Shown here: positions 52,950 through 62,355 of the stretch, one piece after another
Position numbering within the stretch: the first letter of the stretch is position 1
How the letters are laid out: each line of letters begins with the position of its first letter
Origin: Klebsiella terrigena
GTDB lineage: Bacteria > Pseudomonadota > Gammaproteobacteria > Enterobacterales > Enterobacteriaceae
NCBI RefSeq assembly: GCF_006539725.1
Contig: NZ_BJNO01000013.1
Location: forward strand, 62,001-126,000
Reading direction: 5' to 3'
Length of the DNA stretch: 64,000 nucleotides
Position numbers and translations under genes: made by a program
The notes under the pieces: generated by a model
Told to the model about the DNA's origin: nothing
Seen by the model: the letters and a program-made list of their open reading frames with translations, nothing else
The model's database searches: none

Positions 52950-54653
52950 ATGAAATTTCCTGGAAAGTTGATTCTCTGGCTGCTGACCGCTCTGCTGGTC
53001 GTCATCGTAGCCGCCTGGTTCCTGCTACAGACTCACTGGGGCTCGCGTCAGGCCAGCGCCTGGCTGAGCGACGGCACCGGCTGGCAGGTCTCCTTCGATG
53101 CGATGGATCACGACTTCTCTTCGCCTCTCCACCTGCAGCTGCAGAACGTGACGTTTGGTCGCGACGGCAAGCCGCCGACGCTGGTTGCCAAAACGGTGGA
53201 TATCGGCTTCAGCACCCGCCAGTTCAGCGATCCGCTGCATGCCGATGAGATTGTGCTCAGCGACGGAACGTTAAACCTCTCCCCCTCTTCCGCCTCTCTG
53301 CCTTTTGCCGCCGACCGCCTGCAGCTGCGCAATATGGCGTTTAATAGCCCGGAGACCGGCTGGGACCTGAGCGCGCAGCGGGTAACCGGCGGCGTCAGCC
53401 CGTGGGCGCCGGAAGCGGGCAACGTGCTGGGGAAAAAAACGCAGATTCAGATGAGCGCGGGCTCGCTGACGCTTAACGGAGTTGAGGCCAGTAACGTCCT
53501 GATTCAGGGCGCTATCGATAATGGCGAAGTCACGCTCTCCACCCTTGGGGCCGATATCGCTCGCGGAACGCTCACCGGCAACGCCAAACGCAGCGCCGAC
53601 GGCAGCTGGCTGGTCGATAACCTGCAGCTGAATGAAACCCGCCTGCAGAGCGATAAGGCGCTGGCTGACTTCTTCACCCCGCTGACCACCGTCCCTTCGC
53701 TACAGATTGGCCGCCTCGATGTGACCGATGCCAGCCTGCAGGGCACCGACTGGGCGGTCACCGGCCTCGACCTCAGCCTGCGCAACCTGACCCTGAGCCA
53801 CGGCGACTGGCAGAGCGAGGACGGAACCCTGTCGATGAACGCCAGCGAATTCATTAACGGCTCGCTGCACTTCCTCGATCCTATCCTGAATGCCGAGTTC
53901 TCGCCGCAGGGTATCGCCCTGCGTCAGTTTACCTCGCGCTGGGAAGGCGGGATGGTGCGCACCTCCGGCCGCTGGCTGCGTGATGGCAAGGCGCTGGTGC
54001 TGGATGACGCCGCTTTTGCCGGGCTGGAATATACCCTGCCGGAAAACTGGAAACAGCTGTGGATGGAGCCGCTGCCAACGTGGTTACAGAGCCTGACGCT
54101 GAAGAAATTTGGCGCCAGCCGCAACCTGGTTATCGATATCGACCCGCAGTTCCCGTGGCAGGTCACCGCCCTCGACGGATACGGCGGCGAGCTGCAGCTG
54201 GTGAAGGATCGGCGCTGGGGCGTATGGAACGGCAGCGCGACGCTCAACGCCGCTGCCGCCACCTTTAACCGCGTTGACGTCCGGCGCCCGTCGCTCAAGC
54301 TCAGCGCCAACGCCTCAACGGTCAATATCAACGAGCTTAGCGCCTTTACCGAGCGCGGTATTTTACAGGCTACCGCCGCGGTGTCGCAGCTGCCCCAGCG
54401 CCAGGTCAACCTCAGCCTGAACGGGCGCGGCGTACCGCTAAGCGTCCTGCAGGCGTGGGGCTGGCCCGCGCTGCCGGTTACCGGTGACGGTAACTTCCAG
54501 CTAACCGCCAGCGGCAGCGTGCTGGCCGACGCGCCGCTCAGGCCGACGGTGAACGGCCAGCTCAGCGCAACCAATATGGAAAAACAGCAGGTTGCGCAGG
54601 TGATGCGCAGCGGTGAGGTGAGCGGCGCCCAGCTCGCGCCTGTCGCGCCTTAA
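52950..54653 (+). CDS. yicH: AsmA-family protein YicH
   Basis: A 567-residue AsmA-like envelope protein. One N-terminal membrane helix (LILWLLTALLVVIVAAWFLL) is followed by a long periplasmic repeat-beta region typical of the group, whose larger members bridge the membranes for lipid transfer. The exact role of YicH is not established. Start ATG 52950. A stable hairpin follows. Confidence 0.92.
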   Translation: MKFPGKLILWLLTALLVVIVAAWFLLQTHWGSRQASAWLSDGTGWQVSFDAMDHDFSSPLHLQLQNVTFGRDGKPPTLVAKTVDIGFSTRQFSDPLHADEIVLSDGTLNLSPSSASLPFAADRLQLRNMAFNSPETGWDLSAQRVTGGVSPWAPEAGNVLGKKTQIQMSAGSLTLNGVEASNVLIQGAIDNGEVTLSTLGADIARGTLTGNAKRSADGSWLVDNLQLNETRLQSDKALADFFTPLTTVPSLQIGRLDVTDASLQGTDWAVTGLDLSLRNLTLSHGDWQSEDGTLSMNASEFINGSLHFLDPILNAEFSPQGIALRQFTSRWEGGMVRTSGRWLRDGKALVLDDAAFAGLEYTLPENWKQLWMEPLPTWLQSLTLKKFGASRNLVIDIDPQFPWQVTALDGYGGELQLVKDRRWGVWNGSATLNAAAATFNRVDVRRPSLKLSANASTVNINELSAFTERGILQATAAVSQLPQRQVNLSLNGRGVPLSVLQAWGWPALPVTGDGNFQLTASGSVLADAPLRPTVNGQLSATNMEKQQVAQVMRSGEVSGAQLAPVAP

Positions 54654-54668
54654 TTTCCTCGTCCTCCA

Positions 54669-54692
54669 GCCTTCTCCCTGCGGGGAGAAGGC
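54669..54692 (+). terminator. Hairpin after yicH
   Basis: GCCTTCTCCC (54669-54678) pairs exactly with GGGAGAAGGC (54683-54692) around TGCG. No T run follows, so it is either a weak terminator or a small dispersed palindrome. Confidence 0.55.
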
Positions 54693-54854
54693 CCACGATA
54701 TTTCCCTCCCCCGAAACCTGTTGCCATTTTGCGGCTGTTTGTACCTATTTCCCGCAACCTGTTCCTTTCAAATAGCAGAATTGCTATAACCAAAACACTG
54801 GAAGTCAAAAAAATAATTAAAGTCCCTGTACCTACAAAAATAAAAGGAACAACT

Positions 54855-56414
54855 ATGTCCGCAATACGTCAACATGCTCTGGAGAATATGCAGAAATTCT
54901 CCAGAGCGATGATCGGTGCAGTATTGTTCTTGCCGGTCATCGGTTTAATTCTGGCACTCAGCTCTGTATTAACCAACCCAACCTTAATTTCTGAAACCAG
55001 TTTTTTACACCAGCTTGGGCAGCTGCTCGGCGATACCTTCTGGCCATTATTCGGCAACCTCGGTTTACTCTTTTGCGTCGGTATTAGCTACGGTCTGGCA
55101 AAAGATAAAAAAACGGAAGTGGCGCTGGTTTCGGTCATGTGTTTTATCATGTTTCTGGGCGCCAACCATTCGTGGCTGGAGCATACTCACGGCATTGCCG
55201 AGAAAATTAACGGCGAATATTACGGCACCGGTCAGACGCAGATCTTAGGGTTTGTGGTGGTCGATATGGGGGTGTTCCTCGGTATTATTCTCGGCTGCAC
55301 CATCGCCTGGGTACATAATAAAGTCTCCACCATTGAGCTACCCGGCGCGCTGTCGATGTACGGCGGTGCGAAGCTGACCCTGGTGGCCATGACGCCCGTC
55401 ATCATCTTCTACGCTATCGCCTTCACCTGGATCTGGCCGTTTATGACCCACGGTATCGCGGCGTTAACCGGGTTTATGAAAAACGCCGGCGTCGCGGGCG
55501 TCTTCGTCTACGGTTTCTTTGAAAAATTCCTCATCCCCACCGGCCTGCACCATTTCGTATGGTCGCCGTTCCAGCTAACGCAGATCGGCGGCACGCTGAA
55601 CGTTGACGGCCAGGTCGTTTCCGGTACCCAGGCCATTTTCCTCGCCTATATGCGCCATCCGGACCTCACCCCGGTGATGAACGACGCCCTGCGCTTCTCC
55701 CAGCAGGGGATGACCACGATCTTCGGCCTGGCCGGCGCCTCACTGGCGTTTTACCACACCGCGAAGCCTGAGAAGAAAATGCTGGCCAAGGCGATTCTGC
55801 TGCCCGCCATTATCACCTCCATGCTGACCGGGATTACCGAGCCCATTGAGTTCACCTTCCTGTTTGTTTCACCCCTGCTGTGGGTGATCCACGCCACGTT
55901 AACCGCCGCCTCGCAGGCCATTTGCGACATCTTTACCGTTCGTCCGTGGGGCGCATCCGGGCTGATCGAGTTCCTGATTTATAATCTGCCGCTGCCGGTT
56001 TCCCTCACCCGCTGGCCCGGCTACGTGCTGATCGGCATCGGGCAGTTTGCCGTCTACTACGTTATTTTCCGCACCCTGGTAGTAAAACTGAATTTAAAAA
56101 CCCCGGGCCGCGAAGACGACGAAAATGTGAAGCTATATAGCAAAGCGGACTATCGTAAAAAGATGAACGATAAGTCGGCGGTCACCGATGAAATTATTAA
56201 TGGCCTGGGCGGTAAGGATAATATTATTTCCGTTGATAACTGCTTCACCCGCCTGCGGGTGGCGATTAAAAATATGGATCTGGTTGACGACGATATATTA
56301 AAAAGCACCGGTGCCAATGGCGTCGTGCGCAACAGAAATGAAGTACAGGTTATTTATGGCGTCAAGGTGGGACAGGTTCGTTCCCGGGTTGATAGCTGGC
56401 TCGCAGAAAATTAA
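54855..56414 (+). CDS. PTS permease EIICB, alpha-glucoside/MalX-like
   Basis: A 519-residue inner-membrane transporter that would import and phosphorylate a sugar using phosphate from EI/HPr and a separate EIIA. The EIIC part has about ten helices with the GITEPIEFTFLFVSPLLW active loop of the glucose/maltose family. The C-terminal EIIB domain has its phospho-accepting Cys at about residue 463 (DNCFTRLRV). No EIIA is encoded nearby, so EIIA-Glc (Crr) probably serves it. Start ATG 54855 follows AAAGGAAC. A GH4 hydrolase gene follows after 13 bases. Substrate likely an alpha-glucoside; not proven. Confidence 0.88.
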   Translation: MSAIRQHALENMQKFSRAMIGAVLFLPVIGLILALSSVLTNPTLISETSFLHQLGQLLGDTFWPLFGNLGLLFCVGISYGLAKDKKTEVALVSVMCFIMFLGANHSWLEHTHGIAEKINGEYYGTGQTQILGFVVVDMGVFLGIILGCTIAWVHNKVSTIELPGALSMYGGAKLTLVAMTPVIIFYAIAFTWIWPFMTHGIAALTGFMKNAGVAGVFVYGFFEKFLIPTGLHHFVWSPFQLTQIGGTLNVDGQVVSGTQAIFLAYMRHPDLTPVMNDALRFSQQGMTTIFGLAGASLAFYHTAKPEKKMLAKAILLPAIITSMLTGITEPIEFTFLFVSPLLWVIHATLTAASQAICDIFTVRPWGASGLIEFLIYNLPLPVSLTRWPGYVLIGIGQFAVYYVIFRTLVVKLNLKTPGREDDENVKLYSKADYRKKMNDKSAVTDEIINGLGGKDNIISVDNCFTRLRVAIKNMDLVDDDILKSTGANGVVRNRNEVQVIYGVKVGQVRSRVDSWLAEN

Positions 56415-56427
56415 TCAGGAGTTATTT

Positions 56428-57807
56428 ATGAAATTAACCGTATTAGGCGGGGGCGGCGTTCGCTCCGCGTTCCTGGCAAAATCACTGGCTTATAACGCGC
56501 ATCGCATTGGTTTAACGGAAGTGGTATTTCTCGACAGCTCCGCGGATAACCTGGCCGTCTTCGGGGAAATCGCCCGCTACGTCTTTCAGGCTATCCGCCC
56601 GGATATTGATTTCAGTATTACCCGCGACCCGGTCTCGGCGCTGACTCATACCAACTACGTCATTACTACCCTGCGGGTCGGCGGCGACGAAAGCCGTATT
56701 CGCGACGAGCGCATTGCGCTTGAGCATAATACCTTAGGCCAGGAGACCACCGGCGCCGGCGGCTTTGCCATGGCGATGCGCTCAATACCGGCGATTCTGG
56801 ACTACTGCCGGCTGATCGAAGAGCACGCCGCCGAGGACGCGATCCTGTTTAACTTCACCAATCCGTCGGGTCTGGTGACCGAGGCGATTATCAAGTCCGG
56901 CTTTAAGCGCCGGGTGTACGGTATCTGCGATGCGCCGTCGGAGCTGATTCGCGAGCTGCCGGAGATCCTCGGCTGCGACGAGCGTGACCTTGGCGTCGAG
57001 TGCTACGGCCTGAACCACTTCTCGTGGTTTACCCACTTCACGGTGCGCGGCGAGGACGTGACCGAACGCCTGATCGCCAGCCCGGACCTGTATCGTAAAA
57101 CGGCGATGCAGTATTTCTCGCCCGAGCTGGTAAAACTGTGCGACAAGCAGCTGCTGAACGAATATCTCTACTATTACTACTACCGCGAAGTAGCGTTAAA
57201 AGCGATTCAGGAAGCGCCCGAAACCCGCGGGGAGCAGATCGCCCGCATCAACCGCGATATGCGCGATGAGCTGCATACCGTTGATGTACAGGCCAATCCG
57301 GAGGCGGCGTTCAATATCTGGATGAAGCACTACCTGCGCCGGGAAAACAGCTATATGCAGAATGAGTCGCGGCAGGAGAAGTTCCATACCCGCGAGCCGC
57401 TCACCCTGCAGCAGTTTATCGAAGAGCCGGATACCGGCGGCTACGCGGGCGTGGCGCTGGATATTCTGGAGGCGGTCAACAGCACCACCACCAAGCGTAT
57501 CGTGGTGTCGATATCCAACAACGATACCCTCGACTTCCTGCGCCCGGATGACGTGATTGAGATTAGCTGCGATCTGAGCAAAGATGGCCTGAAGCCGGTC
57601 ACCCCGGCGCACGTGCCGACGGCGCAGAAGAACATGATCGCCAGCGTCAAAGAGTATGAACGGCTGGCGGTGGCGGCGATCCTGCAGCGGGATAAGTCGC
57701 TGGCGATACGGGCGCTGATGGCCCACCCGCTGGTCGGCTCCTGGTCGCTGGCACAGAAGCTGGCTAACGCCTATCTCGACGATAAGCTGTTTGCCGACTG
57801 GCGGTAA
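56428..57807 (+). CDS. Family 4 glycoside hydrolase (6-phospho-glucosidase)
   Basis: A 459-residue NAD+- and Mn2+-dependent GH4 enzyme that would split the 6-phospho-disaccharide delivered by the PTS. The NAD loop is [16 protein letters not shown], the metal ligands are Cys167 in GICDAP and His197 in GLNHFSW, and FNFTNPSG lies at 141-148. Asp after the metal Cys (CD) resembles the alpha-glucosidases GlvA and AglB (CDMP) more than beta-type enzymes (CNVP), but CDAP itself is atypical. Start ATG 56428 follows AGGAG by 7 bases. Alpha specificity is an inference. Confidence 0.82.
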   Translation: MKLTVLGGGGVRSAFLAKSLAYNAHRIGLTEVVFLDSSADNLAVFGEIARYVFQAIRPDIDFSITRDPVSALTHTNYVITTLRVGGDESRIRDERIALEHNTLGQETTGAGGFAMAMRSIPAILDYCRLIEEHAAEDAILFNFTNPSGLVTEAIIKSGFKRRVYGICDAPSELIRELPEILGCDERDLGVECYGLNHFSWFTHFTVRGEDVTERLIASPDLYRKTAMQYFSPELVKLCDKQLLNEYLYYYYYREVALKAIQEAPETRGEQIARINRDMRDELHTVDVQANPEAAFNIWMKHYLRRENSYMQNESRQEKFHTREPLTLQQFIEEPDTGGYAGVALDILEAVNSTTTKRIVVSISNNDTLDFLRPDDVIEISCDLSKDGLKPVTPAHVPTAQKNMIASVKEYERLAVAAILQRDKSLAIRALMAHPLVGSWSLAQKLANAYLDDKLFADWR

Positions 57808-57844
57808 TCTTCGCCTGTCTCCCCGCTAGCGGGATGTTAGTTGC

Positions 57845-57874
57845 CCGGGCTGCCGCTTCAACGCCGCAGCCCGG
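57845..57874. terminator. Hairpin between convergent GH4 and RpiR genes
   Basis: CCGGGCTGC (57845-57853) pairs exactly with GCAGCCCGG (57866-57874), loop 12 bases. There is no clear T run. It sits between two convergent stop codons. Confidence 0.5.
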
Positions 57875-57893
57875 AAGCGCTGCAGCGCCGCAT

Positions 57894-58631
57894 CTAGAGG
57901 GCGTCGCCCGTCCTGCCTTTTGCGGTCTGAATAAACCACATCTTCAGAAAGCGCTCAAAGCCCAATATGCAGTAGCCGAAAAACGGGTTGCTCCAGTAAA
58001 TATCGTCATCAAACTTCTGCGGGTCGTGAATAATAAACGCGGTATCCGCCGCCTGGGCCAGCGGGCTTTGATAGTCGCCGGTAAAGCAGACCAGGTTAAT
58101 CTCTTTGCCCTCCAGCTCCTTCACCCAATTTAGCGCCGAACTGCTGCGCCCGGATTTAGAAATTATCCAGATCGAGTCAAATTTAGCGGCGTTTTTCTGT
58201 TCAAGAATTTCATAATCCGGCCACAGCGCGAGGCTGGCGTTAACGCCGGTCACCAGAAACTTATTATAAATATATTGCGCAATCAGCTGCGAGAAGCCGC
58301 TGCCGTGGACCAGGATGCGGTGCTGCTGCAGGCTTTCCAGCAGCGGGGTGACCCGCTCCGCCGGCAGAATGCTCATATAGTCGATGTCGTTGGTAACATC
58401 GAGCTTAGGCATGGTGATATTGAATTTAATAAAATAGACCAGCTCCAGCCAGCCGCTGAACTTGAGCTTCTTTGCCAGGCGCACCAGTGAAGAGGGGTTG
58501 CTGTAGCAGCGCTCGGCGACGGCGCGGATCCCCTCCCGCACGCAGCGTTCAGGATCGTGCTGAATAAAGCGCAGGACGGTCATTTCCGTTTTGCTCAGCT
58601 TAACGTCACGAAAGATGTTTTCTAAATCCAT
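57894..58631 (-). CDS. RpiR-family transcriptional regulator
   Basis: A 245-residue regulator with an N-terminal RpiR helix-turn-helix (CVREGIRAVAERCYSNPSSLVRLAKKLKFSGW) and a C-terminal SIS sugar-phosphate-binding domain (ILVHGSGFSQLIAQYIYNKFL, then IWIISKSGRSSSALNWV). It faces the PTS-GH4 pair and most likely controls it in response to a sugar phosphate. An operator was not identified by eye. Confidence 0.88.
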   Translation of the reverse strand: MDLENIFRDVKLSKTEMTVLRFIQHDPERCVREGIRAVAERCYSNPSSLVRLAKKLKFSGWLELVYFIKFNITMPKLDVTNDIDYMSILPAERVTPLLESLQQHRILVHGSGFSQLIAQYIYNKFLVTGVNASLALWPDYEILEQKNAAKFDSIWIISKSGRSSSALNWVKELEGKEINLVCFTGDYQSPLAQAADTAFIIHDPQKFDDDIYWSNPFFGYCILGFERFLKMWFIQTAKGRTGDAL

Positions 58632-59045
58632 TCCGGGCTCCTCTCAGCGGCAGAGTACGCTATCACCGAACGGCAAAACTGTCTGTGGCGTGAGTCACCG
58701 CAATGAAACAGATATTACTTTTTGCTAATAAATGGAATAAAAAAACCTTTCATCGCTGCCGTATCGGCTGCGGCCAGAAGCAAAAACGCCGCCATCGTCC
58801 TTCCCGGGGAACGGCGCTTCAGGCTTTTCTGAACGATAAGGCATCGTTCACCGCATCTTTGCGGGCTTTTTGGACGGGCAAATCGACGCGGCAACTCCTT
58901 TGAAGACGATATTGCGCTAACGCGCGAGAATGTAAAAAAGTGTAAGCCACGGATTTTGAAAGGGTTTGCCCAGGAGTGTTCTGTAAAGTCCAGTTTTAAC
59001 AGTAAAAAAGTGCGTTTAGGTATGTGGTAAATGACTGAAAGTAGC
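58632..59045. other. Gene-free region upstream of selC
   Basis: No convincing gene. Two hairpins stand side by side: TGAACGAT/ATCGTTCA (58830-58850) and CCGCA/TGCGG (58851-58864) followed by GCTTTTT, the second resembling a plus-strand terminator. A 66-codon frame at 58703-58903 crosses both hairpins and has no recognisable features. Confidence 0.6.
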
Positions 59046-59051
59046 TATAAT
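59046..59051 (+). promoter_or_regulatory. selC promoter -10
   Basis: A perfect TATAAT is followed at once by GCGCCCCGC, the GC-rich discriminator typical of stable-RNA promoters under stringent control. It lies 31 bases ahead of the tRNA. The -35 is not a good consensus. Confidence 0.75.
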
Positions 59052-59082
59052 GCGCCCCGCCTCCATGTAGCAATCGAGGCGC

Positions 59083-59177
59083 GGAAGATCGTCATCTCCG
59101 GTGAGGTGGCTGGACTTCAAATCCAGTTGGGGCCGCCAGCGGTCCCGGGCAGGTTCAACTCCTGTGATCTTCCGCCA
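59083..59177 (+). tRNA. selC: tRNA-Sec (selenocysteine), anticodon UCA
   Basis: 95 nucleotides including the encoded CCA end. The long acceptor arm GGAAGATC pairs with GATCTTCC, the anticodon TCA is at 59117-59119 in GGACTTCAAATCC, and the long variable arm is present. It differs from E. coli selC at only a few bases. It decodes UGA as selenocysteine with SelB. Its 3' end is a known integration site of enterobacterial islands, but no repeated copy of this end is seen downstream here. Confidence 0.98.
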
Positions 59178-59207
59178 GTTGCTCCCTCTGCGATACCCTT
59201 CTTATCG

Positions 59208-59438
59208 TCAATTCTGTACCAGGCGTTCTATCGCTTGTAATAGCTCATTCAGTCCACCATTAAAATCCGTTCTGAAATCTGCATATTTTTTAGTTTTCAA
59301 GAGTTCAGGAATCTGACAGTTTTTCAGTAATACTGGTAAAAGGTGTATACGCCCTCTTTCAATTTCCACCCAATATTTGGTTTGCCATGCCCTTTCGGGC
59401 TCGTCGAGAAGAGACGGCATTAACTCAGATAAAGCCAT
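59208..59438 (-). pseudogene. C-terminal remnant of a TIR-domain protein
   Basis: Seventy-six codons read like the last half of a TIR domain: WVEIERGRIHLLPVLLKNC, IPELLKTKKYADFR, then GGLNELLQAI, the typical end of TIR effectors that consume NAD+ or act in phage defence. The N-terminal strand, the loop bearing the catalytic Glu and any partner domain are absent, and a stop codon lies directly before the first ATG in frame. It is therefore likely a broken remainder. It lies 30 bases from the selC 3' end. Bases 59439-59594 hold no other convincing gene. Confidence 0.68.
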
Positions 59439-59594
59439 TCCTTAAAACGTTTGCCAGATGTTCATATTGCCTGCTCTCAACGTCAAAACTTTGAGTAGCC
59501 GCTCCCGGATGCTCCATGTTAACCCGTTGGCTGATGAAATTAATTTGCGGTTTCTGGCATACTGACCATTCAAAGCTGGTTACCTGGAGGCCAT

Positions 59595-60620
59595 ATGACA
59601 GATGAAAACCTGACGCTATCACCGGCAGGGGAATTTGTAATTTTCAGCAGCGGTGATGGAGAGGTACGTATTGAATGCCGCTTCGAACAGGAAACATTAT
59701 GGCTGCCACAGGCAACGATCGCGCATCTGTATCAGGTAACACCTCAGGCCATCACACAACATATAAAAGCTATTTATGAAGAGGGGGAGCTTGAACAAGA
59801 TGCAACCTGTAAGCCTTACTTACAGGTTCAACAGGAAGGGGATCGTAAAGTAAGTCGCAAGACTCTTCATTACAACCTTGCGGTCATTCTCGCCGTTGGC
59901 TATCGCGTCCGCTCGCCTCGCGGGGTTCAGTTCCGCCAATGGGCCACCCAAACGCTGCAGGAATATCTGATCAAAGGCTTTGTTATGGACGATGAGCGGT
60001 TGAAGAATCCGCCCGTTGGTCCATCCGCGGTACCTGATTATTTCGACGAGATGCTTGAACGTATCCGCGATATTCGGGCCAGCGAGCGCCGGGTTTATTT
60101 ACGGGTGCGGGAGATCTTTGCGTTAGCTGCCGACTACCAGCCGTCGCTGAAGGAAACGACGCAGTTTTTTCAAACCATCCAGAATAAGCTGCATTTCGCC
60201 TGTACGGGCTATACCGCAGCCGAACTCATCCAAAATCGCGCTGACGCCAATAAACCGCATATGGGTTTGACCAGCTATAAAGGTGAAGAGGTGCGTAAAA
60301 GTGATGTCACGGTAGCAAAAAACTACCTTAATCAGAATGAAGTCAGCGAGCTTAATCGGGTCGTGAATATGTGGCTGGATTTTGCCGAAGACCAGGCACG
60401 CCGTCGACAACAGGTATTTCTGCACGACTGGCAGGAAAAACTCGATCAGTTTCTTCAATTTAACGATCGTGAAGTTCTGCAGGGCCCCGGTACAATCGGT
60501 AAGAAAACAGCCGACGAAAAGGCACAGGCCGAATATAGTCAGTTTGCCGAGCAGCGGCGACGATTAAAAGAAGCCGAGGGAGAAAAAGATATTACCGCTT
60601 TGCGGCAGTGGGAAAAATAA
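59595..60620 (+). CDS. RhuM-family protein
   Basis: A 341-residue protein of the RhuM family, named from Salmonella SPI-3, which is also inserted at selC. The N-terminal half carries a winged-helix-like DNA-binding region (LWLPQATIAHLYQVTPQAITQHIKAIYEEGEL) and a KilA/BRO-like LHYNLAVILAVGYRVRSPRGVQFRQWA block. The C-terminal half is helical with a charged tail. Molecular function is unknown. The ATG at 59595 follows GGAGG by 6 bases. Position behind selC and a TIR remnant suggests an island relic. Confidence 0.85.
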   Translation: MTDENLTLSPAGEFVIFSSGDGEVRIECRFEQETLWLPQATIAHLYQVTPQAITQHIKAIYEEGELEQDATCKPYLQVQQEGDRKVSRKTLHYNLAVILAVGYRVRSPRGVQFRQWATQTLQEYLIKGFVMDDERLKNPPVGPSAVPDYFDEMLERIRDIRASERRVYLRVREIFALAADYQPSLKETTQFFQTIQNKLHFACTGYTAAELIQNRADANKPHMGLTSYKGEEVRKSDVTVAKNYLNQNEVSELNRVVNMWLDFAEDQARRRQQVFLHDWQEKLDQFLQFNDREVLQGPGTIGKKTADEKAQAEYSQFAEQRRRLKEAEGEKDITALRQWEK

Positions 60621-60720
60621 GGTGAAAAATAACGCGCCACAAACAGCCAGGAGTAGATCAAAGAGGCACTAATCCTCCCGGTCGTACCGTCGCAGCAGGG
60701 CCTCCTTGCCCAGCTTCTCA

Positions 60721-61917
60721 TCAGAAGTAATAGCCAATATTGACGTTAGTGCGGAAATACCATTTGCCGCTGCCCTCGGACTCGGTGCTGGTCCAGCCCG
60801 TAGCGTTCAGCGCGCCGCCCCATGGATTGGCGTTCTTCGCCCAGCTGAGGTCGACCCACAGCATCACCGGCAGGGCAAATACCTGCACCCCAAGGGTATT
60901 CATCTGCGAATCCTGCCAGCCGCTTTTGTCTTTCCACAGCACGCTGTAGTCGTTATAGAAACGCAGCTTTGATACCGCTCCCCACTTCACATCGAGGTCG
61001 CGGGCGAGGTTTAGCGACGCGGTGGTACCCTTGGCCGGGATGAGATAGGCCGGCGTCAGGCCGTTGCCGCCCATCAGGATCGTATCGTCGCTGACGCCTG
61101 CGGGGTTCTTAGGATCGTACTGATAGCGAATCACCTGTGACGTGAGCTGCCACGGCCCGTTGTGCAGCATTCCGTGCAGGCCTGCCGCCCAAAAGGTGCC
61201 GTCATCGTCCGTTTCGCGATTGTGCAGACGCGCCAGCGCCAGCGAGCCGCCCAGCTCGTTACTCCAGCCTCCGCCGCGAAACTCCCGGGTGATGCGGACG
61301 TTAACCTGATCGCGCTTCTCGTTACGCTGCTGGTGCTGGCTGGGGTAGAAGGTGTTCTTCAGGCGGCTGTAATCGCCCACCTCCGGCGCGTAGCGCAGGT
61401 TTTCCGGCGCCATCCACGGGAAATAAGCTACATCCAGCGACCAGTTTTTATCGTGATATTGATAGTTCACCCCGCTACCGGCGTTAACGCCAAAGCCTAA
61501 ATAAAAGGGAATGCCGTAGGACCAGCCGAATTGCGGATAGGGTTCAAGGCCAAAGGGTTTACCCGGAATACCGAGCGTAATATTATTATTATCGTTTAAA
61601 CGATATCCCACATAGGCCCGGTCGACGGCATATTTATGGTGATCCTGAAACCAGAATCCGGCGTCGAAGAAATAGTTATTATAAAACCCGCTGCTGTCGA
61701 TACGAAAGGTATCGAAACGCAGATGCGGCGGATTGCGATAATTACTGCCCTGCCAGTCTTCATAGCGGTAGTTTGCCCGCAGGGCGCCGCCGAAATCCAC
61801 CCCGGCGAGATTATCGGCGCTGCGCCAGCCGATATGCGGAAACGGCTTTGCTTGCTCCACCTGCGCGAAGCTTCCGGTACACGCGCCCAGCAGCAGCGCG
61901 ATCGTTATTTTACGCAT
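60721..61917 (-). CDS. Outer-membrane porin-like beta-barrel protein
   Basis: A 398-residue precursor. An 18-residue signal peptide (MRKITIALLLGACTGSFA) is followed by alternating aromatic beta strands and a C-terminal strand ending in Phe (VNIGYYF), the signal for BAM assembly. The mature part is rich in Tyr, Trp and Asn, e.g. FFDAGFWFQDHHKYAVDRAYVGYRL, consistent with a substrate-specific porin. No family name can be given with confidence. It is divergent from a dehydrogenase gene across 438 bases containing three copies of a dyad. Confidence 0.8.
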   Translation of the reverse strand: MRKITIALLLGACTGSFAQVEQAKPFPHIGWRSADNLAGVDFGGALRANYRYEDWQGSNYRNPPHLRFDTFRIDSSGFYNNYFFDAGFWFQDHHKYAVDRAYVGYRLNDNNNITLGIPGKPFGLEPYPQFGWSYGIPFYLGFGVNAGSGVNYQYHDKNWSLDVAYFPWMAPENLRYAPEVGDYSRLKNTFYPSQHQQRNEKRDQVNVRITREFRGGGWSNELGGSLALARLHNRETDDDGTFWAAGLHGMLHNGPWQLTSQVIRYQYDPKNPAGVSDDTILMGGNGLTPAYLIPAKGTTASLNLARDLDVKWGAVSKLRFYNDYSVLWKDKSGWQDSQMNTLGVQVFALPVMLWVDLSWAKNANPWGGALNATGWTSTESEGSGKWYFRTNVNIGYYF

Positions 61918-61992
61918 AGCACATGCCTCACTTTATATTTTAATAAGCAACAGAAGATCGCCGTCGCTAAATAGCGTCGTTTTAATTAATTT

Positions 61993-62203
61993 GTCTCAGC
62001 AGTGAAACATTCAGCTAAATATTGCGATGAGAATATTTTTGTCTCAAATATGAAACTCTGTTTATTATTTGATATAAAGAAAGTCGCACGCAGCGTAGTG
62101 AGAGTCAAGGCGTAAACTTTGAGCTATAACGCAATATTATTATTCAACGCCAGAGGAATTAATATTTTTGAAGTTCACGCAAAATTATTCTCAAATATGA
62201 AAC
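61993..62203. promoter_or_regulatory. Three copies of an imperfect 16-bp dyad in the porin/ADH divergent region
   Basis: GTCTCAGCAGTGAAAC (61993-62008), GTCTCAAATATGAAAC (62041-62056) and TTCTCAAATATGAAAC (62188-62203) share the pattern GTYTCA-N4-TGARAC. The last two are identical over 15 bases. The copies probably bind one regulator of the flanking genes. The rest of 61918-62355 is AT-rich and holds no gene. Confidence 0.65.
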
Positions 62204-62355
62204 AGCGGGGCCCATAGCGTCCTAACCTTGTGCCGTGAGCTGATTTTCTCTTTTTGAATATAACTCTTATCGCCGTCGGGCCGTTTTTCCCCGGCCGACG
62301 CCGGTCTATCCTCGACGCATTCAACCGATGAACCTATTTGAAAACCGGAGAGTAT

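Noticed and set aside
58703-58903. A 66-codon frame upstream of selC
   Set aside because: It crosses two stable hairpins, is rich in Lys and Arg without a pattern, and has no good Shine-Dalgarno sequence.
59425-59622. A 65-codon minus-strand frame between the TIR remnant and RhuM
   Set aside because: It overlaps the RhuM start region and has no recognisable domain. Its last 30 codons from an internal ATG could be a leftover, but this cannot be supported.
60621-60720. Possible C-terminal fragment (DEKLGKEALLRRYDRED) on the minus strand after the porin gene
   Set aside because: It reads like protein sequence but is too short, has no start codon in context and matches nothing I recognise.
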